Source: Cyanobacteriota bacterium
Lineage (GTDB): Bacteria > Cyanobacteriota > Cyanobacteriia > PCC-6307 > Cyanobiaceae
Assembly (NCBI GenBank): GCA_026389255.1
Contig: JAPLIF010000150.1
Span: 1-6,014, forward strand
Length of the DNA: 6,014 nt
Direction of reading: 5' to 3'
A model generated the notes under the pieces. The model made no database searches, was not told the origin of the DNA, and was given only the letters and a program-made list of their open reading frames with translations. The stretch's first letter is position 1, and each line of letters begins with the position of its first letter. The translations under genes and the position numbers were made by a program. Positions 1 through 5,749 of the stretch are shown here, one piece after another.

Positions 1-1266
1 CAGGGGATTGGTGGCCGCCACCCACCACAGATCCAGGGCACCGGCCTCCATGGCCTCAATCTGTTCCCAGACGGAAAGACCGGGCGCAGGGTCGATGGAA
101 CCCGGTGCCAGGCCCCAGGCCTGCTCCAGCTCGGCGCGGTGGCTGGCATCCGCCACAGAGCGATAACCCGGTAGCAGCTGGGCCAGGCCGCCGGCTTCAC
201 GGCCCCCCATGGCATTGGGCTGCCCCGTCAGGGAGAAGGGACCGCAGCCCGGTTGACCGATCTGGCCGCTGAGCAGGTGCAGATTGATCAGACCGCCCAC
301 GGTGGCCGTGCCCTCAACGCGCTGGTTCAATCCCATCGACCAAAGGCTGAGGACGGCACTGGAGCCGGCCCAGAGGCTGGCTACAGCCCGCAGATCGTCT
401 TCAGGGATACCGCATAACGCAGCCGTGCGCGCCGGCGTCCAGGCGGCCACATGGGCCTCGAACGCCTCGAAGCCTTCGGTGGCGTTAGCCACAAAGGAAC
501 GGTCGATGCTGCCGGCCTGCAACAGCAGATGGGCGATGCCATGCAACAGGGCCAGATCCGTGCCCGAAGCGATGGCCAGATGCATGTCGGCGATCGCCGC
601 GGTGGCGGTGGCGCGGGGGTCGATCACGAGGATCTTCAAGTCACTCCCCTGGCGCTTCTTGCGCTTGGCCAGGCGCTGGAACAACACGGGGTGGCACTCG
701 GCGGTATTGGTGCCGATCAACACCACCAGATCGGCCTGATCGATGTCCTCGTAGCAGCAGGGCGGCCCATCGGAGCCCAGGCTGCGGGCATAGCCCGACA
801 CGGCCGAACTCATGCAAAGGCGGGAGTTGGCGTCGAAGTTGTTGGTGCCAATCGCCCCTTTGAGCAGCTTCTGGGCGATGTAGTAATCCTCGGTATGGAA
901 TTGACCACTGCCATAGATCGCAATGGCCGCCGGTCCGCGCCCTTTGAGGGTGGTATTGATGCGGTCCGTCAGTAAATCAAAGGCTCGCTCCCAGCTAATA
1001 CGCTCGAAAGGCTGGTCCAATCGGGCGCGATAGGCGGGGTGGAGCAGGCGGTCTTGATCGAGGGTCTCCCCCACCGTGGCGCCCTTGATGCACACCTGGC
1101 CCAGGCTCGAAGGATGGTGCCGATCCCCCCTGGTGCCCCAGGGTCGGGCCCCCTCACCCTGCTCCCCATCGGCGGCTGGTGGCAACATCTGCAGCCCGCA
1201 ACCGACGCCGCAGTAGGGGCAGACCGAGCGGACCGGTTGACCTGGGGAGGGGGAATCGAAAGCCAT
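1..1266 (-). CDS. narB: Ferredoxin-type assimilatory nitrate reductase NarB (N-terminal 422 residues; 3' end outside window)
   Basis: Catalytic enzyme reducing nitrate to nitrite in the cytoplasm with electrons from ferredoxin, using bis-MGD molybdenum and one 4Fe-4S cluster. The frame is open from ATG 1266 to the window edge. The 4Fe-4S ligands are Cys16, Cys19, Cys23 (CPYCGVGCG) and Cys59 (VCIKG); Lys61 is the conserved lysine between the cluster and the pterin. Cys151 in LCMSSAVSGY is the expected Mo ligand. Further family signatures are YGSGQF..EDYY near residue 118 and GQPNAMGGREAGG at about 348-360. The family is usually somewhat over 700 residues, so about 40% is missing. ATG 1266 puts the first Cys at residue 16, as in relatives, though no clear Shine-Dalgarno precedes it. 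It is divergent from mobA, and the neighbouring genes build its cofactor. Family assignment is firm; ferredoxin as donor is inferred from the cyanobacterial family. Confidence 0.96.
   Translation of the reverse strand, partial: MAFDSPSPGQPVRSVCPYCGVGCGLQMLPPAADGEQGEGARPWGTRGDRHHPSSLGQVCIKGATVGETLDQDRLLHPAYRARLDQPFERISWERAFDLLTDRINTTLKGRGPAAIAIYGSGQFHTEDYYIAQKLLKGAIGTNNFDANSRLCMSSAVSGYARSLGSDGPPCCYEDIDQADLVVLIGTNTAECHPVLFQRLAKRKKRQGSDLKILVIDPRATATAAIADMHLAIASGTDLALLHGIAHLLLQAGSIDRSFVANATEGFEAFEAHVAAWTPARTAALCGIPEDDLRAVASLWAGSSAVLSLWSMGLNQRVEGTATVGGLINLHLLSGQIGQPGCGPFSLTGQPNAMGGREAGGLAQLLPGYRSVADASHRAELEQAWGLAPGSIDPAPGLSVWEQIEAMEAGALDLWWVAATNPL
590..597. repeat. HIP1 octamer (within GGCGATCGCC)
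   Basis: GCGATCGC inside narB in its full 10-bp context (589-598). It supports a cyanobacterial origin. Confidence 0.8.
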
Positions 1267-1420
1267 CGATGGGCGACGGGGCAAGACAGCTTTGGCGACA
1301 GTCAAAGACCTGGAGCAGGGCGGGGGATCACCCTGAAGATCAGCCCAGCTTGGCTGGCTACCCTGCTCCCTGGGGTAGGTCAAACAAAAGCCGTTGTCAT
1401 TGGGGAAGAAGGCCGATGCC
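1267..1420. promoter_or_regulatory. Divergent narB / mobA spacer (presumed promoter region with inverted repeats)
   Basis: This 154-bp spacer separates the start codons of narB (leftward) and mobA (rightward), so it should hold promoters for both. I see three dyads: CTTTG/CAAAG (1290-1294 with 1303-1307, 8-nt loop); GGAGCAGGG/CCCTGCTCC (1312-1320 with 1361-1369, 40-nt loop); and CTACCC/GGGTAG (1358-1363 with 1373-1378, 9-nt loop). The second and third share bases 1361-1363, so they cannot form together. On the narB strand TTGACC lies 17 nt before TAGCCA, but the latter is a poor -10. No convincing NtcA site (GTA-N8-TAC) was found. The regulatory role is inferred from position only. Confidence 0.5.
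1407..1412 (+). promoter_or_regulatory. Ribosome binding site supporting the GTG start of mobA
   Basis: AGAAGG ends 8 nt before GTG 1421. This favours GTG 1421 over the in-frame TTG codons at 1394 and 1400, which would add residues unlike the family ahead of the nucleotide-binding loop. Confidence 0.55.
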
Positions 1421-2044
1421 GTGAGCCTGCGGGTCTGCTGCCTTTGCGGCGGCCAAAGTCGGCGCATGGGTCAGGACAAGGCCCTGCTCCCCCATCCCGA
1501 GGGAGGCACCTGGCTGGAGCGCACCCTGCTGTTGCTGGCAGCCCTGGACAGCCCCCTAACCCTCTTCAGTCACCACCCAGGCCACCACCAGGTCGCCATG
1601 GGGTTGGCGCAGCGCTGGGGCTGGGGCGATCGCCTGGAGCGGCTGGTCGAACCGGAGCCCCGGGAAGGCCCGCTGCTGGCCCTGGCGCGGCTGATGGAGC
1701 ATCACCCCACCCAGCGGCTGCTGCTCTGCCCCGTCGACATGCCCTGGCTGCAACCCTCGACCCTGGCGGCCCTGGTGGCCGCACCAGCCGATGGCTCCAC
1801 CATTTTGGTGGCCCATGACGGGGAACGTCGCCAACCGCTATTGGGCCTCTACCCCAGTGATGGTCGCCACCGGGCCGCGATCGGGGCGGCCACCGCCGCG
1901 GGGGAACGGGGCTTGCAGCGCTGGATCGCCACGGTCGGCTGTCAGGAACTGGTCCTGCCCCCGGGGACCTTACGCAATGCCAATGGTCCCGACGCCGCCG
2001 CCCCGCTCTGGGGAGTCACACCAGCGGTAATGAAACGGCCGTAG
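1421..2044 (+). CDS. mobA: Molybdenum cofactor guanylyltransferase MobA
   Basis: Transfers GMP from GTP to Mo-molybdopterin to give the MGD form of the cofactor used by NarB; cytoplasmic. The 207-residue product is close to the usual family length. The N-terminal nucleotide-binding signature LCGGQSRRMGQDKA (residues 8-21) matches the family pattern LxGGxSxRMGxDK. CPVDMPWL (Asp106) is the usual acidic metal/nucleotide site, and RNANGPD (185-191) corresponds to the C-terminal N-x-N-x-P-x-D motif. The start is GTG 1421, chosen from the Shine-Dalgarno-like AGAAGG and from the short lead into the first strand. moaA begins only 9 nt after the stop, so the two are probably co-transcribed. The related MobA-like CTP/xanthine-oxidase type transferases are the alternative; the narB neighbour makes the MGD role much more likely. 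Confidence 0.93.
   Translation: MSLRVCCLCGGQSRRMGQDKALLPHPEGGTWLERTLLLLAALDSPLTLFSHHPGHHQVAMGLAQRWGWGDRLERLVEPEPREGPLLALARLMEHHPTQRLLLCPVDMPWLQPSTLAALVAAPADGSTILVAHDGERRQPLLGLYPSDGRHRAAIGAATAAGERGLQRWIATVGCQELVLPPGTLRNANGPDAAAPLWGVTPAVMKRP
1626..1633. repeat. HIP1 octamer (within GGCGATCGCC)
   Basis: GCGATCGC inside mobA, flanked by G and C so the full 10-bp HIP1 form is present. This palindrome is highly over-represented in many cyanobacterial genomes. Confidence 0.8.
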
Positions 2045-2053
2045 CTTGCCGCC

Positions 2054-3175
2054 ATGCAGCAGCCGCCCCTCCAAGACCGTCTCGGCCGACCCCTGGGGGT
2101 GGTGCGTTTGTCCCTGACGGCGCGCTGCAACCTGAATTGTCCCTACTGCCGCCCCGATGGCCAGGAGCCTCCCGGGCTGCTGGGGGTGGAGGAACGGCGG
2201 GTGCTGGTGGCCGCCAGCGTCGATCTGGGCGCCCACACCCTGCGCTTGACCGGAGAACGGCGGGTGCTGGTGGCCGCCAGCGTCGATCTGGGCGCCCACA
2301 CCCTGCGCTTGACCGGAGGCGAACCGCTGCTGGATGGTGATCTGGAGACCTTGATCACGGCGCTGCAACCGCTGCGGCCCCGGCTGAAGCGCATCGCCCT
2401 CACCAGCAACGGGCTGCTGCTTTCGGCCGAGCGGGCCAAGGCCCTCCGCCAGGCCGGGCTCGACAGTGTCACCCTCAGCCTCGATGGCACCGAGGCCAAC
2501 AGCGTGGCGCGGATGAGTGGCCGCCGGGATGGGGGCTGGGTGCTGGAGCAGGTCCTGGCCGCCATCGACCATGCCCGGTCGGCGGGCTTTGATCCGGCCC
2601 ATGGTGACTTGAAGCTGAATGCCGTGATCCAACGCCACGTCAACGAGGACCAGGTGCTGCCCCTAGCCTCCCTGGCGCGCCAACGGGGGCTGGAATTGCG
2701 CTTGATCGAATACATGGATGTCGGCAACCGCAACGGCTGGCGTCCAGACCAAGTGCTGGATAGCGCCACCATGGTGTCCCGCATCCACAGCCGGTGGCCC
2801 GTGGAGCCCCTCAACCGGGAGGCCAACGCCACCCACCGGCGCTGGCGCTATCGCGATGGGGGAGGGTCGGGGGCCGCCGATGGGCCCCCCATCAGCACCA
2901 TCGCCTCGATCAGCGAGCCCTTCTGCGGCGACTGCAACCGCCTGCGCATCACCGCCGATGGCTTCGCCTATCCCTGCCTCTTTGCCACCAGCGGCACCGA
3001 CCTGCGGCCCTGGCTGCGGCCCAGGCCCCAACCGGCCGCCCTGCGCCTGGCCCTGGCCCACCTCTGGCAAGCGCGCAGCGATCGCTACAGCGAAGAACGG
3101 GCCGAGCTGAGGGCGACGGCCACTCCCCACACCAGCCTGCCCCCCCACGCGGAAATGGCCTATCTGGGCGGCTGA
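2054..3175 (+). CDS. moaA: GTP 3',8-cyclase MoaA (radical SAM), carrying an in-frame 21-residue internal duplication
   Basis: First enzyme of Moco synthesis: radical SAM cyclisation of GTP to 3',8-cyclo-dihydro-GTP, which MoaC then converts to cPMP. The radical SAM cluster ligands are Cys25, Cys29 and Cys32 (CNLNCPYC); the SAM-contacting GGEP is at 88-91 and TSNG at 117-120. The second, C-terminal 4Fe-4S site is Cys291, Cys294 and Cys308 (C-x2-C-x13-C). The protein ends MAYLGG, with the terminal Gly-Gly needed by the family. Length is 373 residues, above the usual 320-350; an exact repeat of residues 47-67 as 68-88 explains 21 of these. All metal ligands lie outside the repeat, so the enzyme may still be active, but the insert sits in the barrel core. 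It starts 9 nt after mobA, and its last 16 bp overlap convergent moaB. Confidence 0.95.
   Translation: MQQPPLQDRLGRPLGVVRLSLTARCNLNCPYCRPDGQEPPGLLGVEERRVLVAASVDLGAHTLRLTGERRVLVAASVDLGAHTLRLTGGEPLLDGDLETLITALQPLRPRLKRIALTSNGLLLSAERAKALRQAGLDSVTLSLDGTEANSVARMSGRRDGGWVLEQVLAAIDHARSAGFDPAHGDLKLNAVIQRHVNEDQVLPLASLARQRGLELRLIEYMDVGNRNGWRPDQVLDSATMVSRIHSRWPVEPLNREANATHRRWRYRDGGGSGAADGPPISTIASISEPFCGDCNRLRITADGFAYPCLFATSGTDLRPWLRPRPQPAALRLALAHLWQARSDRYSEERAELRATATPHTSLPPHAEMAYLGG
2192..2317 (+). repeat. Exact 2 x 63-bp tandem duplication inside moaA
   Basis: Copy 1 is 2192-2254 and copy 2 is 2255-2317, identical at all 63 positions and directly adjacent. Each encodes 21 residues, from ERRVLV to LRLTG. 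Only one base of homology extends past the unit (G at 2255 and 2318), so no long flanking repeat explains it. Copy 2 runs directly into GGEPLL as in normal MoaA, while copy 1 ends LTGE and lacks the GEP part. Removing either copy restores an ordinary MoaA spacing. The lack of any divergence implies a very recent event or an assembly error. Confidence 0.95.
3078..3085. repeat. HIP1 octamer
   Basis: GCGATCGC near the 3' end of moaA, here without the flanking G and C. It is the third copy in the window, against roughly 0.1 expected for any given octamer in 6 kb of even composition. Confidence 0.75.
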
Positions 3176-3678
3176 TCCGGGTCTTCGCGGAGGCGAGGCA
3201 GCAGCTGCACCAGGTTGCAGGGCCGGCAGCTGGCATCCAGTTGGGCGCGGATGAGCCGATCCCAACCCGTCAGCACCGCATCCAGGGAGCCGGGCAATAC
3301 GAACACGATGGTGCCGTTGGCCACCCCCGCCAGACAACGGCTCTGCAGGGCGCTGGTGCCAATCGTCTCGAAGGACAGCACCCTGAACAGTTCACCGAAG
3401 CCGTCGATGGACTTATCCAGCAAGGGGGCCACGGCCTCAGGGGTGCCATCGCGGCCCGTCAAGCCGGTCCCGCCACTGCTGATCACCACCTGAACGGCGG
3501 GGTCGGCGATCCAGCGACTCACCTCAGCGCGGATGCGGTAGCGATCGTCGGGCACGTGGCGCCGCTCGGCCAGCTGATGGCCGGCCTCCAGCAGGCGCTG
3601 TTGGAGGGCATCCCCGGAGGGATCGTCGTTGAAGCTGCGACGGTCGGAGACCGTGAGTAAGGCGATGGCAAGACCCAC
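3160..3678 (-). CDS. moaB: Molybdopterin adenylyltransferase-type protein MoaB
   Basis: MoaB/MogA-family protein, expected to adenylylate molybdopterin ahead of molybdate insertion by MoeA; cytoplasmic. The hallmark stretch SSGGTGLTGRDGTPEAV is followed by SFETIGTSALQSR and NGTIVFVLPGS, the full set of MoCF-biosynthesis-domain motifs. The product is 172 residues from GTG 3678, the usual length. That start places VGLAIALLTVSD at the N-terminus, as in relatives; an in-frame TTG at 3690 would add four residues. Neither start has a strong Shine-Dalgarno sequence. Its stop lies inside the end of moaA (16-bp convergent overlap), and its 5' end faces moaD across a 112-bp spacer. E. coli MoaB is reported inactive while MogA carries the reaction; with no separate mogA visible here, this copy is inferred to be the active one. 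Confidence 0.93.
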   Translation of the reverse strand: MGLAIALLTVSDRRSFNDDPSGDALQQRLLEAGHQLAERRHVPDDRYRIRAEVSRWIADPAVQVVISSGGTGLTGRDGTPEAVAPLLDKSIDGFGELFRVLSFETIGTSALQSRCLAGVANGTIVFVLPGSLDAVLTGWDRLIRAQLDASCRPCNLVQLLPRLREDPDQPPR

Positions 3679-3790
3679 GCTCGCGATCAAGGCGATAGGA
3701 GGCCATTGTGGGCCGCCCTGCGCCGAATGCTGGGGCTAGGGTCGGGCCCGAGGCAGCAGACTGAACCCTCGGTCTGGGTTGGGGAAATTC
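3679..3790. promoter_or_regulatory. Divergent moaB / moaD spacer
   Basis: This 112-bp spacer lies between divergent moaB and moaD and should contain at least one promoter, though I find no convincing -35/-10 pair. It holds a perfect 10-bp palindrome TCGGGCCCGA (3742-3751), an inverted repeat CCGAGG/CCTCGG (3748-3753 with 3767-3772), and a small hairpin AACCC/GGGTT (3764-3768 with 3776-3780, 7-nt loop). The hairpin ends directly before GGGGAA, the probable ribosome-binding site of moaD. No small gene is supported in this stretch. Confidence 0.45.
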
Positions 3791-4036
3791 ATGAAGTCTG
3801 GGGAATTGCGGGTGCGCCTATTCGCAGGTCTACGGGAGGAGGCTGGCTGGCAGGAACGGAGCCTGGCCCACCAAAGCGGCATCACCCCTGCGGCCGCTTG
3901 GATGTTGTTGAACCTGGGCGGCACCGCTCCCCCCGCCACGGTGCGGGTGGCGATTAACCATGAATTTGCCGCCCTCGACACCCCCTTGGCCAACGGCGAC
4001 GAAGTGGCCTTCCTGCCGCCGATCAGTGGAGGCTGA
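3791..4036 (+). CDS. moaD: Molybdopterin synthase small (sulfur carrier) subunit MoaD
   Basis: Ubiquitin-like sulfur carrier that delivers thiocarboxylate sulfur to MoaE for dithiolene formation on cPMP. The product is 81 residues, the normal size. It opens with the beta-strand LRVRLFAGLREEAG, typical of MoaD, and ends EVAFLPPISGG. The terminal Gly-Gly is the site that is adenylylated and converted to thiocarboxylate. The middle (VRVAINHEFA...TPLANGDEVAFLPP) matches the family's 'VNxxxxxxxxxLxxGDEVAxxPP' pattern. ATG 3791 was chosen, preceded by GGGGAA at 3781-3786; an in-frame TTG at 3779 has no such support. moaE starts 3 nt after its stop, with moaE's ribosome-binding site inside the moaD 3' end, so the two subunits are probably made together. 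The MoeB-type activating enzyme is not in the window. Confidence 0.94.
   Translation: MKSGELRVRLFAGLREEAGWQERSLAHQSGITPAAAWMLLNLGGTAPPATVRVAINHEFAALDTPLANGDEVAFLPPISGG
4028..4032 (+). promoter_or_regulatory. Strong Shine-Dalgarno of moaE inside the end of moaD
   Basis: GGAGG lies in the last codons of moaD (coding for Gly-Gly) and 7 nt before GTG 4040. This fixes the moaE start and suggests translational coupling of the two synthase subunits. Confidence 0.75.
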
Positions 4037-4039
4037 AGC

Positions 4040-4510
4040 GTGACTTCCCCCCCCCCTCCCGGCCAGGTGGATGTGGAACTACTGGCCGCCCCCTTCGATC
4101 CCCTGCAAAGCCTGACCGCCTGGCAGGCCAGCCTGCGGGTCCGGCGGCCCTGCATCGGTGCGGCCGAAGCCCACTTCATCGGTCGGGTGCGACCGGTGGC
4201 CGCCGATGGCGCACCCCTTGAGGCCCTGGAGATCGAGCACTATCCGGGCATGACCGAACGGCAGATCGCGGCGATCAGCCAGGCCCTGGCCCTCGATTAC
4301 GGAGTCGCCGCCGTGCTGGTGAGGCATCGCGTCGGCCGGCTCAAGCCCGACGAGCCCATTGTGGTGGTGGCGGTGACAGCGGATCGGCGCGGGCCGGCCC
4401 TGCACTGCTGCCAGGAGTTACTCGAAAGGCTCAAACATGAGGCGCCGTTCTGGAAACGGGAATGGGTCAACGGCTGCGGCAACTGGGTGGCGGGGAACAC
4501 GCCCCTCTGA
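4040..4510 (+). CDS. moaE: Molybdopterin synthase catalytic subunit MoaE
   Basis: Large subunit of MPT synthase, which uses two MoaD thiocarboxylates to turn cPMP into molybdopterin. The product is 156 residues, the usual length. Family motifs are HFIGRVR (Phe46, Arg51), EHYPGMTE (67-74), VRHRVGRL (94-101) and LKHEAPFWKRE (131-141). Lys132 and Lys139 align with E. coli Lys119 and Lys126 with the same spacing. Counting back from Lys132, Arg117 aligns with E. coli Arg104, and Arg116 falls where E. coli has His103, so the usual His-Arg pair reads Arg-Arg here. The start is GTG 4040, supported by GGAGG 7 nt upstream. Codons 2-6 contain a run of ten C (4047-4056), giving a proline-rich N-terminus. 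The gene ends 3 bp from the convergent end of moeA. Confidence 0.95.
   Translation: MTSPPPPGQVDVELLAAPFDPLQSLTAWQASLRVRRPCIGAAEAHFIGRVRPVAADGAPLEALEIEHYPGMTERQIAAISQALALDYGVAAVLVRHRVGRLKPDEPIVVVAVTADRRGPALHCCQELLERLKHEAPFWKREWVNGCGNWVAGNTPL
4047..4056 (+). repeat. Homopolymer run of ten C in codons 3-6 of moaE
   Basis: Ten consecutive C within TCC-CCC-CCC-CCT, immediately after the start of moaE. A one-base gain or loss here would frameshift almost the whole protein. It is the longest homopolymer I noticed in the window; the next is eight G at 5764-5771 in moaC. Confidence 0.85.
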
Positions 4511-4513
4511 GGC

Positions 4514-5749
4514 TCAGAACAGCGACCGCCGCAGGAGCCGGGCCCAAAGCTGGAGACCGGGCTCAAGGGTGGAGGCCTCGGCGGGGATCTCCAATAAAAG
4601 ATCGGCCCCCTGCAACGAGCCGATGCGGGAGGAGGCCTGGCTGCCCTCCAGCCGCGCCAGGGGCCGACCCTCCCCATCCACCTCCAGCCGGGCCCGGGCC
4701 AGCTCCGGCCGACCGGGCCGCCGCTCCCAGCGATCTGCCAGGGTGACCCGCAGCCGCAGGGGCACCTCGGGCACGGCACCCTCCAGCCGTTGCAAGGCGG
4801 GCCAGAGCAATTCCAGGGCCGTGATCGCGGCGGCCACCGGATTACCGGGCAGGCCGAACAGCGGCACCGTGCCCAGATGGCCAAAGGCAAAGGGACGGCC
4901 GGGGCGCAGGAACAATTTCCAGAAGTCGACCCGGCCCCGCTCGGCCAGCAGGGGGCGAATCCAATCGCTGTCTCCAGCCGAAACGCCACCGGTCGTTACC
5001 ACCACATCCGAATCGCTGGCGAGGGCATCAAGGGCCTGGCCTAGGCGCTGGGGCTCATCGGGCTCCCAGCGCCTGGCGGCCACGGGGTAGCCAAGACGCA
5101 GCAGCAGGGCCCCGAGGAGGGTGCCATTGCTTTCCCAGATCTGGCCGAAGGCGCGTTGGCCGCCCGGCGGCACCAGTTCATCGCCGCTGACCAGCAGCCC
5201 GACCCGGGGGCGCTTCACCACCTCGAGGCGTTCGACACCGCACCCGGCCAGGCGCCCCAGATCGGCCGGCCCGAGGCGATGGCCTACCGGCAACAGCAGG
5301 TCCCCCTGGGCCCCCTCCTCATCGGCCGGGCGAATCCAGCGGACGGCCCCCGCCTCGGCGATCAGCTGGATGACCTCCGCCTCGCGCCGCACCAGCTCCT
5401 GGGCCACAACCCTGGTGGCCCCTGGGGGCAAGGGGGCACCGGTGAGGATGCGAATCGCCTGGTCCCCCTGGAGGCTGTCCAGGCAGGGAAGGCCTGGGGC
5501 CGAGCGACCTACCACGGACCATTGGCGGCCCACAGCAGGCGGAAGCGCATCGCTGACGGCGTAGCCATCCAAGATTGCCGCCTGAAAACCCGGCACCGCC
5601 GCGCTGGCCCGCACGGCCACCGCCGCCACCCGATCGAGGCCCTCCAGCAGTGGCACGGTTTCGCGGCCGGCGAGCGGTTGGAGGCTGCTGAGCACGCGGC
5701 GGCGGGCTTCCTCCAAGGGAAGACCCTCGGGGGGAAAGGGCTCAGCCAT
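4514..5749 (-). CDS. moeA: Molybdopterin molybdenumtransferase MoeA
   Basis: Inserts molybdate into adenylylated molybdopterin, the product of the MoaB/MogA step, to give Mo-MPT. The product is 411 residues, the usual MoeA length, with domains in normal order. [13 protein letters not shown] (53-65; Asp61) is at the site of the family's MDGYA motif, with Leu for Met. Then follow [12 protein letters not shown], the MoCF-binding segment [41 protein letters not shown] and [11 protein letters not shown], and finally the C-terminal domain ([15 protein letters not shown]). ATG 5749 was chosen because [15 protein letters not shown] leads straight into the first domain; a longer in-frame extension to 5830 only reads through the end of moaC. 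The first 8 bp overlap the moaC 3' end, so moaC and moeA probably form one translationally coupled operon. Confidence 0.95.
   Translation of the reverse strand: MAEPFPPEGLPLEEARRRVLSSLQPLAGRETVPLLEGLDRVAAVAVRASAAVPGFQAAILDGYAVSDALPPAVGRQWSVVGRSAPGLPCLDSLQGDQAIRILTGAPLPPGATRVVAQELVRREAEVIQLIAEAGAVRWIRPADEEGAQGDLLLPVGHRLGPADLGRLAGCGVERLEVVKRPRVGLLVSGDELVPPGGQRAFGQIWESNGTLLGALLLRLGYPVAARRWEPDEPQRLGQALDALASDSDVVVTTGGVSAGDSDWIRPLLAERGRVDFWKLFLRPGRPFAFGHLGTVPLFGLPGNPVAAAITALELLWPALQRLEGAVPEVPLRLRVTLADRWERRPGRPELARARLEVDGEGRPLARLEGSQASSRIGSLQGADLLLEIPAEASTLEPGLQLWARLLRRSLF

Noticed and set aside
284..975. Plus-strand open frames across narB
   Set aside because: They are antisense shadows of narB, with no family motifs and Arg/Ala-rich composition typical of GC-rich antisense frames.
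1358..1391. Possible NtcA (nitrogen control) site GTA-N8-TAC in the narB/mobA spacer
   Set aside because: GTA at 1375-1377 is followed after 8 nt by AAA, not TAC. The TAC at 1359-1361 lies before the GTA, so the order is wrong. Only half-sites exist.
1300..1420. Moco riboswitch in the mobA leader
   Set aside because: The spacer has some hairpins, but I could not recognise the conserved Moco RNA motif, and I am not aware of it being established in cyanobacteria.
1970..2638. Minus-strand open frame across moaA
   Set aside because: It is a shadow of moaA; its internal repeat only reflects the moaA duplication. No recognisable domain.
3659..3696. Direct repeat AAGGCGAT (3659-3666 and 3689-3696) around the moaB start
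   Set aside because: It is eight bases long, partly in coding sequence, and explained by similar Ile-Ala-Leu codons. No sign of function.
3524..3706. ATG at 3706 (minus) as the moaB start through a frameshift
   Set aside because: It reads in a different frame, giving an Arg-rich product unlike MoaB. The correct frame has a good GTG start at 3678 with a complete N-terminus.
4507..4517. CTGAG-G-CTCAG inverted repeat at the moaE/moeA junction as a terminator
   Set aside because: The arms are only 5 bp with a single central base and no T-tract. The symmetry follows from two convergent TGA stops with similar neighbouring bases.
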